NCBI RefSeq assembly: GCF_029168315.1
Contig: NZ_JARGYD010000011.1
Span: 62,001 to 126,000 of the forward strand
Direction of reading: 5' to 3'
Length of the DNA: 64,000 bases
DNA from: Psychromarinibacter halotolerans
GTDB taxonomy: Bacteria; Pseudomonadota; Alphaproteobacteria; Rhodobacterales; Rhodobacteraceae
The notes under the pieces were generated by a model, which had not been told where the DNA came from, did not search any database, and saw nothing but the letters and a program-made list of their open reading frames with translations. Shown here one piece after another: positions 1 to 8,196 of this stretch. Within the stretch, counting starts at the first letter, position 1, and each line of letters begins with the position of its first letter. The position numbers and the translations under genes are program-made.

Positions 1-627
1 GATTCCACGGCATCCAGCCCCGGCGGCGAGGTCGTGAATGTCGCCATCCCGTCCACCGTCGCCTTCCCCGCCGGGTGGAAATGCCTGACCCTCGACGCGG
101 ACGGCGCGCGGATCTGCGACCGCGCCGTGACCGACGCACCCGGATTTGACGCGTGGTTCGGCCGATATGCCGCCGAGGCTGAACGGACCGTGCGCGAGGC
201 CCCCGCGCTGACGGCCGCCGATTATCCTGACTTCCTAGATCTGCATTTCCGCGATGTCGTGCTGAACCGTCGTCTGCCGGAAGACTGGCCGAAGCGGATG
301 CAGCCAATGGTCCAGACCGCACGGCTGTCCGACGTGATCGCACGCCTCGGCCATTCCGACGTGCAGGTGCCCGACATCGCGTTCGCCGATGTGTTCGTGG
401 ATTGGTATCGCCTGCGCGAGGCCGGTGCCGGCGCGGCGGCTGTCGCCCCCGAGCGGCGCGCGCTTTATGCCGACCTTGCTCGAACCTGTGCCAGCCCGGC
501 GTCCGTCAGCGGACCCGACACGGCAATCCTTGCGGTCTTCTTTGAAACGCTGGGGATAATGAAGACCGGCAACGCCTTGGCCCGCGCCGCGCTGGACCGG
601 CTGAGGTCGGTGGCCGAAACGTGCTAG
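1..627 (+). CDS. Hypothetical protein, 5' end outside the window
   Basis: The reading frame is open from base 1 (first codon GAT) with no stop before TAG at 625-627, so the gene probably starts upstream of the window; a GTG at 34 is the first possible internal start but has no clear ribosome binding site. The visible part (about 208 residues) is soluble, without signal peptide, membrane segment or repeats, and is fairly rich in aromatic and acidic residues (DYPDFLDLHFRD, FADVFVDWYRLREA). I do not recognise a family. Its stop overlaps, tail to tail, the stop of the converging LacI gene, so the two genes share bases 624-627. No function is proposed. Confidence 0.7.
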   Translation, partial: DSTASSPGGEVVNVAIPSTVAFPAGWKCLTLDADGARICDRAVTDAPGFDAWFGRYAAEAERTVREAPALTAADYPDFLDLHFRDVVLNRRLPEDWPKRMQPMVQTARLSDVIARLGHSDVQVPDIAFADVFVDWYRLREAGAGAAAVAPERRALYADLARTCASPASVSGPDTAILAVFFETLGIMKTGNALARAALDRLRSVAETC

Positions 628-1643
628 CCCATGCGCACAGTCTTCCGCCACACCGGCAAGGCGTCGAAGGCGGACTCGCTACCGCCCGCGTCCGAGGTCA
701 GCAGCTCGGCGATGCGCGCGACCATCTCGTCCATCGGCTGGCGGAAGGTGGTCAGTTCGTACGCCGACCAGCGCGCCTGCGGCACATCGTCGAAGCCGAT
801 TACGCACAGGTCGCGCGGGATCTCGACGCCGAAGATGTTGCGCGCCCCGTCGATGAAGCCGAACGCCAGCAGGTCGGTCACGCAGAACACCCCGTCCGGC
901 GGATCCGAGCGGCCCAGCAGGACGCGCGCCGCCTCGAGCCCGGTGTCATAGCTGGTCGGCCCGATCCGCGTGACGTCGATGTGGACGCCGACCTCGGCCG
1001 CGGCTTCGGTAAAGGCGGTTTCACGGGTCATCATCGACGGGGTCCGCGCCTGCGAGGACACGCACGCCAGCCGCGCGCAGCCCGCCCGACGCAGCAGTGC
1101 CAGCGCCTCGCGGCAGGCCTTGTGGTTGTCGATCCAGATCCGTTCCACCCCTTCGGCGTCATCGGTCCGGTTGACCAGCACCACGCGCTGCCCATTGGCA
1201 AGACAGCTTTGCACCAGCTTGGCAGAAGGCGCCCCGCTGAGCACGACCGAGGCCTCTGCACGGTATTGCAAACTTTGCCGCAAAGCCTGGCTGACGCTGT
1301 CCTCGTCACCGCCGGTGTTGATGATCATCGCGACCTTGCCCAGATCCTGAATCTGCCGGGTCACCCGGTCGATCATCGCGGCATGATACGGCTGGCCGAC
1401 ATCCGCCGCGATCACGCAAACGATCTTGGACGGTTCACCGACCAGCCCGCGCGCCAGAAGGTTGGCGTGATACCCAAGTTCTTCGGCTGCTTTCAGCACC
1501 TTGCGGCGGGTCGCCGGGGCGACGCTTCCGGCGCCCGAAAAGGTGCGCGACACGGCGGACCGGGACACCCCGGCGCGTTCCGCCACCTCGTTGGCGCTTA
1601 CATAGGACGTCCGGTCGCCCCGCGGTGGAATTGGTCCGCTCAT
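624..1643 (-). CDS. LacI-family transcriptional regulator (LacI-1)
   Basis: A 339-residue LacI/GalR regulator. The N-terminal helix-turn-helix is about residues 16-40 (VAERAGVSRSAVSRTFSGAG), followed by the hinge (HANLLARGL) and a periplasmic-binding-protein-like effector domain (about 70-330) with the usual VIGFDDVPQA motif near the end. The start at 1643 puts the HTH at the usual distance from the N-terminus; a longer in-frame extension would add about 36 unrelated residues. It is divergent from the Na/phosphate symporter at 1763, and a near-perfect LacI-type palindrome lies 10 bp upstream of its start, so autoregulation and control of the symporter are likely. It is strikingly similar to the regulator at 12419-13435 (shared VVLSG, LVNR/LINR, GPTSY, DDVPQA stretches). 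The ligand is unknown; a sugar or polyol derivative is the family norm. Confidence 0.93.
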   Translation of the reverse strand: MSGPIPPRGDRTSYVSANEVAERAGVSRSAVSRTFSGAGSVAPATRRKVLKAAEELGYHANLLARGLVGEPSKIVCVIAADVGQPYHAAMIDRVTRQIQDLGKVAMIINTGGDEDSVSQALRQSLQYRAEASVVLSGAPSAKLVQSCLANGQRVVLVNRTDDAEGVERIWIDNHKACREALALLRRAGCARLACVSSQARTPSMMTRETAFTEAAAEVGVHIDVTRIGPTSYDTGLEAARVLLGRSDPPDGVFCVTDLLAFGFIDGARNIFGVEIPRDLCVIGFDDVPQARWSAYELTTFRQPMDEMVARIAELLTSDAGGSESAFDALPVWRKTVRMG

Positions 1644-1652
1644 GCACAGCCC

Positions 1653-1668
1653 TTGCAATCGGTTGCAA
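1653..1668. promoter_or_regulatory. Probable LacI-type operator
   Basis: TTGCAATCGGTTGCAA is a 16-bp inverted repeat, perfect except for one base per arm, with the central CG typical of LacI/GalR operators. It sits in the 119-bp gap between the divergent LacI-1 (start 1643) and Na/phosphate symporter (start 1763) genes, immediately upstream of LacI-1. Binding there would plausibly repress one or both. I see no second copy in the window. Confidence 0.65.
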
Positions 1669-1762
1669 ATAATTTCATCGAGGACCCTAAAGGCAGGATC
1701 CGCACGGCTCAAGAAAAAGCTGTGGCCGCCCTGCCCGGCCCGGCGCCGCATGGAGACCCCGC

Positions 1763-3418
1763 ATGACCTCTACCATCCAGCTGATCGACCTTCTGGGCGC
1801 CGGTGCGCTGCTGCTGTGGGCGCTGCGGATGGTCAAGTCGGGCATCCTGTCGGGCTTTGGCGCCTCGCTGCGAAACGGCATCGCCCGAGGCACCGGCAAC
1901 CGCGTCACTGCCGCGCTGTCCGGGATGCTGGCGACCATCGCGGTGCAATCCTCGACCGCGACGGCGGTGATCGCCGGGTCCTTCGTCTCGCGCGATCTGA
2001 TCGGGCCGCGCATGGCGCAGGCGGTACTGCTGGGCGCGAACCTTGGCACCGCGCTGACCGCCGCGATCCTCGTGAACGACCTGCACTGGCTGTCGCCTGC
2101 CTTGGTGCTGGCCGGGGTCATCACCCATGCCCGCAGCCAACTGGCCAAGGGGCGCGGCATCGGCAAGGCTCTGATCGGGCTGGGTCTTATGCTGTTCGCG
2201 CTGGAACTCCTCGGCGCCGCCACCGGCCCCCTGCGCGAGGCCGAGGTGACGACCGCGATCCTGTCCGCACTGTCGCAGGGCCCGATCTTCGGCCTGCTGC
2301 TGGCCGCCGCGCTGGCCTTTGCGTCCTCGTCCAGCCTTGCCGTGGTGCTGTTCGTGTCGATGCTGGCCGACAGCACCGCCGTCAGCCCGTCGCTGCTGTT
2401 GGTGCTTGTCGCCGGGGCGAACCTTGGCGGCGCAATCCCGCCCTGCCTTGCCGTCACGTCAGACGGCCCCGAGGCGCGCCGCCTGACGCGCGGCAACCTT
2501 GCGGTGCGCGCCGCCGGGTCATTGCTGGTGCTGGTCACGGCGGGGCTGGCCGGGCCCGTCATGGCGGCCCATGTCCCGGCGGGGGTCAACCTTGGCATCG
2601 CCGCGCATCTTGCGTTCAACGCCATCCTGCTGGCGCTGTTCCTGCCGCTGCTGGGCCCGCTGGACCGCCTGACCCGCAGGCTGTGGCCCGACCCCGAGGG
2701 CGAGCGCGGCGCACCGTCCCATCTGGACGACGCCGCGCTGGACACTCCGGCGCTGGCGCTGGGGGGCGCCGCCCGCGAGGTCCTGCGCATCGGCGACACC
2801 GTGGCCGCGATGATGGAACTGAACCTGCGGTCGCTCTTGGTCGACGATCCGGGCGCCCCGCGCGAGATCGGGCGGCTGGACGACCGCGTCGACGCCGCGC
2901 TGTACGAGGTAAAGCAGTATTTCCTGCGCCTTGGCCGGTCCGACCTGAACGAACCCGAGGCCGCGCGGATGCGTGAAATCCTGTCCTACGCGATCAACCT
3001 CGAACACATCGGGGACATCATCGACCGCGACCTGTCCCAGATGGCGCGCAAGAAGGCCGAGCGGCAGGTGAAATTCTCGCCCGCAGGCGAGGAAGAGATC
3101 GGCGAGCTGTACCGCAAAACGCTGCTGAACCTAGAACTGGCGCAGTCGGTTTTCCTTAGCCGCGACGTGAACCTCGCCCGCCGCCTGACCGCAGAAAAGG
3201 TGCATGTCCGCCAGATCGAAGAGCGGTCCCAGAAAAAGCACATCGAACGGCTGCAGAACGGCCAGCCCGAAACGCTTGGCTCGACTTCGCTGCATCTCGA
3301 CATCTTGCGCGACCTGAAGCGGATCAACGCCCACGTCGCGGCGGTGGCGCTGCCGATCCTATCCGAAGCCGGAGAGCTGTCGGCCAGCCGAGTGATTACC
3401 CTGCAGAACGCGAGCTGA
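1763..3418 (+). CDS. Na/phosphate symporter-family protein with PhoU-like C-terminal domain
   Basis: A 551-residue inner-membrane protein of the Na+/Pi cotransporter (NptA/YjbB) family. Residues about 1-310 are hydrophobic membrane segments containing the family's inverted repeat: the first QSS motif is clear (AVQSSTATAVIAG, about residues 60-72); the second is FASSSSLAVVLF, lacking the glutamine. Residues about 340-540 form a helical PhoU-like cytoplasmic domain (DRVDAALYEVKQYF, INLEHIGDIIDRD). E. coli YjbB of this architecture is reported to export phosphate, so the direction could be uptake or export. The start follows a GGAGA ribosome site. It is divergent from LacI-1 with a palindromic operator between, which suggests control by an organic ligand rather than, or besides, phosphate starvation. 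Its 3' end overlaps the converging EamA gene by 23 bp. Confidence 0.92.
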   Translation: MTSTIQLIDLLGAGALLLWALRMVKSGILSGFGASLRNGIARGTGNRVTAALSGMLATIAVQSSTATAVIAGSFVSRDLIGPRMAQAVLLGANLGTALTAAILVNDLHWLSPALVLAGVITHARSQLAKGRGIGKALIGLGLMLFALELLGAATGPLREAEVTTAILSALSQGPIFGLLLAAALAFASSSSLAVVLFVSMLADSTAVSPSLLLVLVAGANLGGAIPPCLAVTSDGPEARRLTRGNLAVRAAGSLLVLVTAGLAGPVMAAHVPAGVNLGIAAHLAFNAILLALFLPLLGPLDRLTRRLWPDPEGERGAPSHLDDAALDTPALALGGAAREVLRIGDTVAAMMELNLRSLLVDDPGAPREIGRLDDRVDAALYEVKQYFLRLGRSDLNEPEAARMREILSYAINLEHIGDIIDRDLSQMARKKAERQVKFSPAGEEEIGELYRKTLLNLELAQSVFLSRDVNLARRLTAEKVHVRQIEERSQKKHIERLQNGQPETLGSTSLHLDILRDLKRINAHVAAVALPILSEAGELSASRVITLQNAS

Positions 3419-4307
3419 CCCGCCCGGGCGCCTTGCCGCGCCACAGGATGAACAGGCCCGAGGCGACGATCAGCGCCGATCCGACCAGCATCGCAAGGCT
3501 GGGCCGCTCGCCGAAAAGCGCGATACCGAAGGCCACGCCGAACAGCAGCCGGGTATAGCGGAACGGTGTCACCGCCGATACCTCGCCGGTGCGCATCGCC
3601 TTCATCAGGAAGGAATAGGCCGCGACGCCCGCGACGACGGCCGCCGTCAGCACCAGCGCGGCGCGGGTGTCGGGTATCACCATCGGGCGCGCCTCCCATA
3701 CCGCGAAGGCAAGACCCGCGACCACGATGGCAAGAAAGCCATAGACCCCAAGCGTCGACGTGCCCAGCGTCCTCGGCGCCGCGCGGCTGGCTAGATCGCG
3801 GCCCGCAAAGCCGAACATGCCGATCACCGCCAGCACCGACAGCATGGAAAAGCTGTCCGTTCCGGGCTGAATGATGATCACCACCCCGGCCAGCCCCACG
3901 ACGATCGCGCACCACCGTCGCCAGCCGACCGTTTCCCCGAACAGCAACGCCGCCCCCGCAACGACCACCAGCGGGGTCGCCTGCAGGATGACCGTCGCCG
4001 CCGACAGCGGGATCATCGAGATGGCAAGGACATAGAACAGCCGCCCGACGACCTCGAACAGGACGCGGATGCGCATCGGGCGGGACAGGACATCGGGCGA
4101 GAACAGCCGCTCGCGGTTCACAAGCGCAAGGCAGGCGAACAGGCAGGCCCCGCCCGCGCCGAACAGGATCAGGATCTGCCACACCGGCAAGGTCACGGCG
4201 GCGACCTTCAAAAGCGCGTCCTCGACCGCGAAAGCGCCCATCGCGGCGATCATCCAGAAGCTGCCGGCAAGGTTGGCACGGCCAAGGTCGGCGATTGCGG
4301 ATGTCAC
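3396..4307 (-). CDS. EamA/DMT-superfamily transporter
   Basis: A 303-residue protein with about ten hydrophobic segments arranged as two EamA repeats (about residues 15-145 and 160-290), the drug/metabolite transporter layout. GTG at 4305-4307 is chosen as start because GGGAG lies about 6 bases upstream; an ATG 29 codons earlier would add a hydrophilic tail without a ribosome site. The second repeat ends with the typical FGERPSLAMLVGSALIVASGL. The substrate cannot be read from the sequence; members export amino acids, nucleosides or metabolites. It follows the iol operon on the same strand but is separated by a hairpin (4399-4422), so it is probably transcribed mainly on its own. Confidence 0.88.
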   Translation of the reverse strand: MTSAIADLGRANLAGSFWMIAAMGAFAVEDALLKVAAVTLPVWQILILFGAGGACLFACLALVNRERLFSPDVLSRPMRIRVLFEVVGRLFYVLAISMIPLSAATVILQATPLVVVAGAALLFGETVGWRRWCAIVVGLAGVVIIIQPGTDSFSMLSVLAVIGMFGFAGRDLASRAAPRTLGTSTLGVYGFLAIVVAGLAFAVWEARPMVIPDTRAALVLTAAVVAGVAAYSFLMKAMRTGEVSAVTPFRYTRLLFGVAFGIALFGERPSLAMLVGSALIVASGLFILWRGKAPGRVSSRSAG

Positions 4308-4398
4308 GGTGTCTCCCGGTCTGGCGCGCGGCAGACCGTGGGGGCCGCCGATCTGCCTATAGGACCGTTCCGTTGCCCGAACATCCCGGATCAATCAA

Positions 4399-4422
4399 GG
4401 GGCGGCGTCGCTCCGCCGCCCC
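4399..4422 (-). terminator. Probable terminator of the iol operon
   Basis: GGGGCGGCG and CGCCGCCCC (9 bp, perfect) around a 6-base loop, starting 10 bases after the iolB stop. On the minus strand it is followed by TTGATTGAT, a weak T-rich run, so it may be a partial or factor-assisted terminator that separates the iol operon from the EamA gene. Confidence 0.6.
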
Positions 4423-4431
4423 GCGCAACGG

Positions 4432-5241
4432 TTATGTCGCGTCGCGCTCCATGATCCATTCGACCTGCGGCGCGGCGACGAAGCGCCACTTGCGCAGCGG
4501 CCCGGCCATCACGTTGAGATAATACATCTCGAACCCGTGCGGCGCCCCGCAAGGGTGGTGGCCGCGCGGAACGCAGACCACATCGCCGTCATGCACCGCC
4601 ATCGTCTCGTTCAGCTGCAGGTCGTCGGTATAGACCCGCTGAATCCCGAATCCGTCCGCGGGGTTCAGCCGGTGATAGTAGGTCTCTTCCAGATAGGTGA
4701 TCCGGGGATAGTCGTCCTCGTCGTGGCGGTGGCTGGGATAGGACGACCAGTGGCCCGCCGGGGTGAACACCTCGGTCACCAGCAGGCTGTCGCAGTAATC
4801 CTCGGCCTCCATCGCGATGTTGTTGATATGACGCGTGTTGCTGCCCTTGCCGCGCTGGGTCAGTTCGATCCCGTCCGGCCCGATCCGGCGCGCCGGATGG
4901 CCGCCGGTGCCGGGGGCCGAGCAGACGGCGATGACGCAGTCGGTGGTGGCCGTCGCCTGCCACGTTTCGCCGTTCGGCACGTACAGGGAATGCGGCGGCG
5001 TCTTCTCGAACACGTTCATCCGGTCGCCCAACTCGCCCCAGTCCTGCCCGGCCGCCTGCATCGTCGCCTTGCCCTCGACCATGACAAGGATCACCTCGCG
5101 GTCGCCGGTCTCTGCGCCCGTGGTTTCGCCCGCGCGCAGGCGCCACAGGTCGAACCCGACATAGCGCCACCCGGCGCTTTCCGGCGTGATCGAATGGACC
5201 TTGCCGTGGGTCCCGAACGGGCGTTTCAGAAGATCTGGCAT
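4432..5241 (-). CDS. iolB: 5-deoxy-glucuronate isomerase
   Basis: A 269-residue IolB (KduI/IolB bicupin family), the usual length. It converts 5-deoxy-D-glucuronate to 2-deoxy-5-keto-D-gluconate in cytosolic myo-inositol catabolism. Metal-binding candidates are visible in the C-terminal cupin: HRHDED (about residues 173-178), the glutamates of TYLEETYYHRLNP and the histidines in PRGHHPCGAP. ATG at 5241 follows GGAAAGGA. It is the last gene of iolG-C-D-E-B, 31 bp after iolE, and is followed by a hairpin. Assignment is firm from sequence and context. Confidence 0.96.
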   Translation of the reverse strand: MPDLLKRPFGTHGKVHSITPESAGWRYVGFDLWRLRAGETTGAETGDREVILVMVEGKATMQAAGQDWGELGDRMNVFEKTPPHSLYVPNGETWQATATTDCVIAVCSAPGTGGHPARRIGPDGIELTQRGKGSNTRHINNIAMEAEDYCDSLLVTEVFTPAGHWSSYPSHRHDEDDYPRITYLEETYYHRLNPADGFGIQRVYTDDLQLNETMAVHDGDVVCVPRGHHPCGAPHGFEMYYLNVMAGPLRKWRFVAAPQVEWIMERDAT

Positions 5242-5272
5242 CGGAATTCCTTTCCTGTCTTGTCCGGTCGCA

Positions 5273-6175
5273 TCAGCCCGCGACCAGCCCGGTCTCGCGC
5301 GCCAGCCGTTTCAGGGTGGCCAGTCCCAGCGTCTGGTACAGCAGGGGATTGCGAACGTTGGGGTCCTGCTCTGCCTCGATCACGATCCAGCCGTCGTAAC
5401 CGGCATCCGAAAGGATCTGCAGCAACGGACGAAACTCGACGCACCCCTCCTGGTCGCCGGGCACGGTGAAGGCCCCGGCCAGGACGCCCTCGATGAACGA
5501 CAGGTTCTCGTCGCGCACCCGCGCCGCCACGTCGGGGCGTACGTTCTTGGCATGGAAATGCACCACACGGTCTATGTGCCGCGCCAGCACCGTCTCGGGA
5601 TCGCCACCGCCAAACCGGCAATGGCCCGCATCGAACAGCAGCCCCGTCGCGGGTCCTGTCGCCGCCATGAACGCGTCGATCTCGTCCGGCGTCTCGACGA
5701 TGGTCCCCATGTGGTGGTGATAGGCCAGCCGCACGCCCTCCGACTGGAGGTAGGCGGCGAAGGCCTCCAGCTTTGCGCCGAACGCCGCCATCTCGTCCGC
5801 CGACAGCACCGGCTTGTCGTTCACCGCGACCGCCGGGTCGGAATGCACCGCGTTCGAGGTCTCGCACGCGATGCACACCGCACAGCCGTTCTCTTTCAGC
5901 TTGGCAAGATGCGGCTGTACGGCGGCGATCTCGTCCTCGACCGACCGCACCAGCAACTCGGTCGAGTACCAGCCGGAAATGAACGTCAGCCCGTAGCCGC
6001 CCAAAAGCTGCTTCAAGGCTACGGGATCGTCAGGCCAGCGGTGGCCGTTCTCGATCCCGTCAAAGCCGATCTGGCGGCCTGCCTCGTCAAGAATACGCTC
6101 GGTCGGGATGTCCGCACCGATGCTTTGGTCGTCGTCGTTGGCCCAGGCGATGGGGTTGGTGCCGAATTGGATCAT
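5273..6175 (-). CDS. iolE: Myo-inosose-2 dehydratase
   Basis: A 300-residue TIM-barrel protein of the xylose-isomerase-like family, the normal IolE length. It dehydrates 2-keto-myo-inositol (scyllo-inosose) to 3D-trihydroxycyclohexane-1,2-dione. The N-terminus IQFGTNPIAWANDD and the barrel motifs YHHHMGTIVET, LLFDAGHCRFGG, VHFHAKNV and WIVIEAEQDP contain the metal-binding Glu/Asp/His positions expected of the family. The start at 6175 is preferred because AGGA lies about 8 bases upstream and it matches the conserved N-terminus; the open frame extends further. It lies 46 bp after iolD in the iol operon. Confidence 0.96.
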   Translation of the reverse strand: MIQFGTNPIAWANDDDQSIGADIPTERILDEAGRQIGFDGIENGHRWPDDPVALKQLLGGYGLTFISGWYSTELLVRSVEDEIAAVQPHLAKLKENGCAVCIACETSNAVHSDPAVAVNDKPVLSADEMAAFGAKLEAFAAYLQSEGVRLAYHHHMGTIVETPDEIDAFMAATGPATGLLFDAGHCRFGGGDPETVLARHIDRVVHFHAKNVRPDVAARVRDENLSFIEGVLAGAFTVPGDQEGCVEFRPLLQILSDAGYDGWIVIEAEQDPNVRNPLLYQTLGLATLKRLARETGLVAG

Positions 6176-6221
6176 GGGTCGGTCCTGCATGGAACGCGCG
6201 GGCGCACGGCCCGGCGCGGGA

Positions 6222-8087
6222 TCAGTTGAGCGGGTTCTGCCGGGCGATGTTGGCGGCATAGTCGGCGCGGGCGCGGTCCAAGCTGTCACCGTCGCCCACT
6301 TCCGGCACCGCGACGTCCCACCAATGCCCCCCGGCGCCGGTGCCGGACTCCGCCTCGGTGTCGATGACGATCACGCTGGGGATGTCGCGCCCGCGCGCCG
6401 CAAGGATCTTCGCCTCGAGGTCGGCGATGCCGGTCGCCTTTTCCGAATGGGCCCCCATCGCGCCCGCGTGGGCGACAAAGTCGATGTCGGGCTGCACCTC
6501 GACATTGGCGTCGGCGTACATGTTGTTGAACGCGGCGCCCCCGGTGGCCTGCTGCAACCGGTTGATGCAGCCATAGCCGCGGTTGTCGGTCAGAACGACG
6601 GTGAAGGGCACGCGGCGCATCACCGCCGTCGCCAGCTCCGAGTTCGCCATCATATAGCTGCCGTCGCCCACGAAACAGACCACGTTGCGGTCGGGCGCGG
6701 CCAGCTTGATGCCCATCGCGCCCGCGATCTCGTAGCCCATGCAGCTATAGCCGTATTCCATGTGGTAGCCGCCCTGCGCCGCCTGCCACAGGACATGCAA
6801 TGCCCCCGGCATGGTGCCCGCGGCGCACATGGCGACCGTGGTCTCGTCCGCGGTCCGCTGCACCGCGCCGATCACCTGCGCGTCCGACGGCAGACCGTCA
6901 TGGTTCGGCGCGGCGGTGACCTGCCGCACGGTGTCGTGCCACGCCTCGCGCGCCGCGGGGTCGTGCCAGTCGAACCGCGTGTCGCCCAAGGCGGTCGACA
7001 GCTGCCCCAGCACCGTGCGCGCATCGCCGACGCAGGGGATCGCGCCGTGCTTGGTGGCGTCATAGCCGTGCAGGTTGATCGACACCAACCGGCGCCCCTC
7101 GCCCCCGAACACGGTCCACGAGCCGGTCGTGAAATCCTGGAACCGCGTGCCGACGCCGATGACAAGATCCGCCTCTGCCGCCAGCGCGTTGGCGCAGGCC
7201 GACCCGGTCACACCGGGCGCGCCGAAGTTCAGCGGGTTCTCGAAGGACAGCGCCCCCTTGCCCGCCTGCGTTTCGGCGAAGGGGATGTTGTGGCGCGCGG
7301 CGAACGCGGCCAACGCGGCCTCGGCACCGGAATACAGCACCCCGCCGCCCGACACGATCATCGGCCGCTGTGCCGCCTTGATCGCGGCGACCACGTCCGA
7401 CACCTCGCGCGGGTCGGGCTCGGGACGCCGGATGCGCCAGACCTTCGGCTCGAAAAAGGCTTCGGGATAGTCATAAGCCTCGGCCTGCACGTCCTGGCAA
7501 AAGGACAGGCACACCGGACCGCAATTCGCGGGATCGGTCATCACCGCCAGCGCGCGCGGCAGGCAGGTCAGCAGATGCTCGGGCCGGGTGATCCGGTCGA
7601 AATAGCGCACCACGGGACGGAAACAGTCGTTGGCGCTGACCGTGCCGTCGTCGAAATCCTCGATTTGCTGCAGCACCGGATCGGGTCGGCGGTTCGCGAA
7701 GACATCGCCACAGATCATCAAAAGCGGCAGCCGGTTCACATGCGCCAGCGCGGCGGCGGTCACCAGGTTGGTCGAGCCGGGCCCGATCGACGATGTCACC
7801 GCCTGCGCCCGCCTGCGCCGCATCGTCTTGGCATAGGCGATCGCCGCGTGCGCCATCGTCTGCTCGTTCTGGCCCCGCCACGTCGGCAGATCGTCGCGAT
7901 ACCGATGCAGTGCCTCGCCCACACCGGCCACGTTGCCGTGCCCGAAGATCGCCCAGACGCCCTCGATAAACCGGCAAACCTCAGTCTGCCCTGCCGCGTC
8001 GCGGCCCGAGGGCTCAACCGCCTCGGTCACTTGCACCGAAAGCCACTTCACCATCGCCTGCGCCGCTGTCAGCCGGATCGTCTTCAT
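6222..8087 (-). CDS. iolD: 3D-(3,5/4)-trihydroxycyclohexane-1,2-dione hydrolase
   Basis: A 621-residue thiamine-diphosphate enzyme that opens the ring of the IolE product to give 5-deoxy-glucuronate. The ThDP fold is clear: N-terminal pyrimidine-binding domain with the catalytic glutamate in WRGQNEQTMAHAA, central domain (about 210-350), and C-terminal pyrophosphate domain with the metal-binding GDG...NRG motif (FVGDGSYMMANSELA followed by TDNRGYGCIN). The start at 8087 has GGGAGG about 6 bases upstream. It is separated from iolC by about 110 bp that hold a double-hairpin repeat (8121-8180), an unusually large gap for this operon. Confidence 0.97.
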   Translation of the reverse strand: MKTIRLTAAQAMVKWLSVQVTEAVEPSGRDAAGQTEVCRFIEGVWAIFGHGNVAGVGEALHRYRDDLPTWRGQNEQTMAHAAIAYAKTMRRRRAQAVTSSIGPGSTNLVTAAALAHVNRLPLLMICGDVFANRRPDPVLQQIEDFDDGTVSANDCFRPVVRYFDRITRPEHLLTCLPRALAVMTDPANCGPVCLSFCQDVQAEAYDYPEAFFEPKVWRIRRPEPDPREVSDVVAAIKAAQRPMIVSGGGVLYSGAEAALAAFAARHNIPFAETQAGKGALSFENPLNFGAPGVTGSACANALAAEADLVIGVGTRFQDFTTGSWTVFGGEGRRLVSINLHGYDATKHGAIPCVGDARTVLGQLSTALGDTRFDWHDPAAREAWHDTVRQVTAAPNHDGLPSDAQVIGAVQRTADETTVAMCAAGTMPGALHVLWQAAQGGYHMEYGYSCMGYEIAGAMGIKLAAPDRNVVCFVGDGSYMMANSELATAVMRRVPFTVVLTDNRGYGCINRLQQATGGAAFNNMYADANVEVQPDIDFVAHAGAMGAHSEKATGIADLEAKILAARGRDIPSVIVIDTEAESGTGAGGHWWDVAVPEVGDGDSLDRARADYAANIARQNPLN

Positions 8088-8120
8088 GACCACCTCCCTT
8101 TCCCAGTCGGAACCAGATCC

Positions 8121-8180
8121 TTCTTCTGTCCCGAAATATCCCGGGGGAGCCGCGCAGCGCGCGGCGGGGGCAGAGCCCCC
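8121..8180. repeat. Intergenic double-hairpin repeat between iolC and iolD
   Basis: Three adjoining parts: a conserved-looking segment TTCTTCTGTCCCGAAATATC plus CCGGGGGA (8121-8148), a perfect 7-bp stem-loop (GCCGCGC/GCGCGGC, 8149-8165) and a perfect 6-bp stem-loop (GGGGGC/GCCCCC, 8166-8180). From memory this arrangement resembles a short dispersed intergenic repeat common in Rhodobacteraceae; I find only one copy here. It lies in the transcribed spacer between two operon genes, so it would form RNA hairpins that could stabilise or partly terminate the iol transcript. Confidence 0.6.
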
Positions 8181-8196
8181 TGTCCCACCGACCGTT

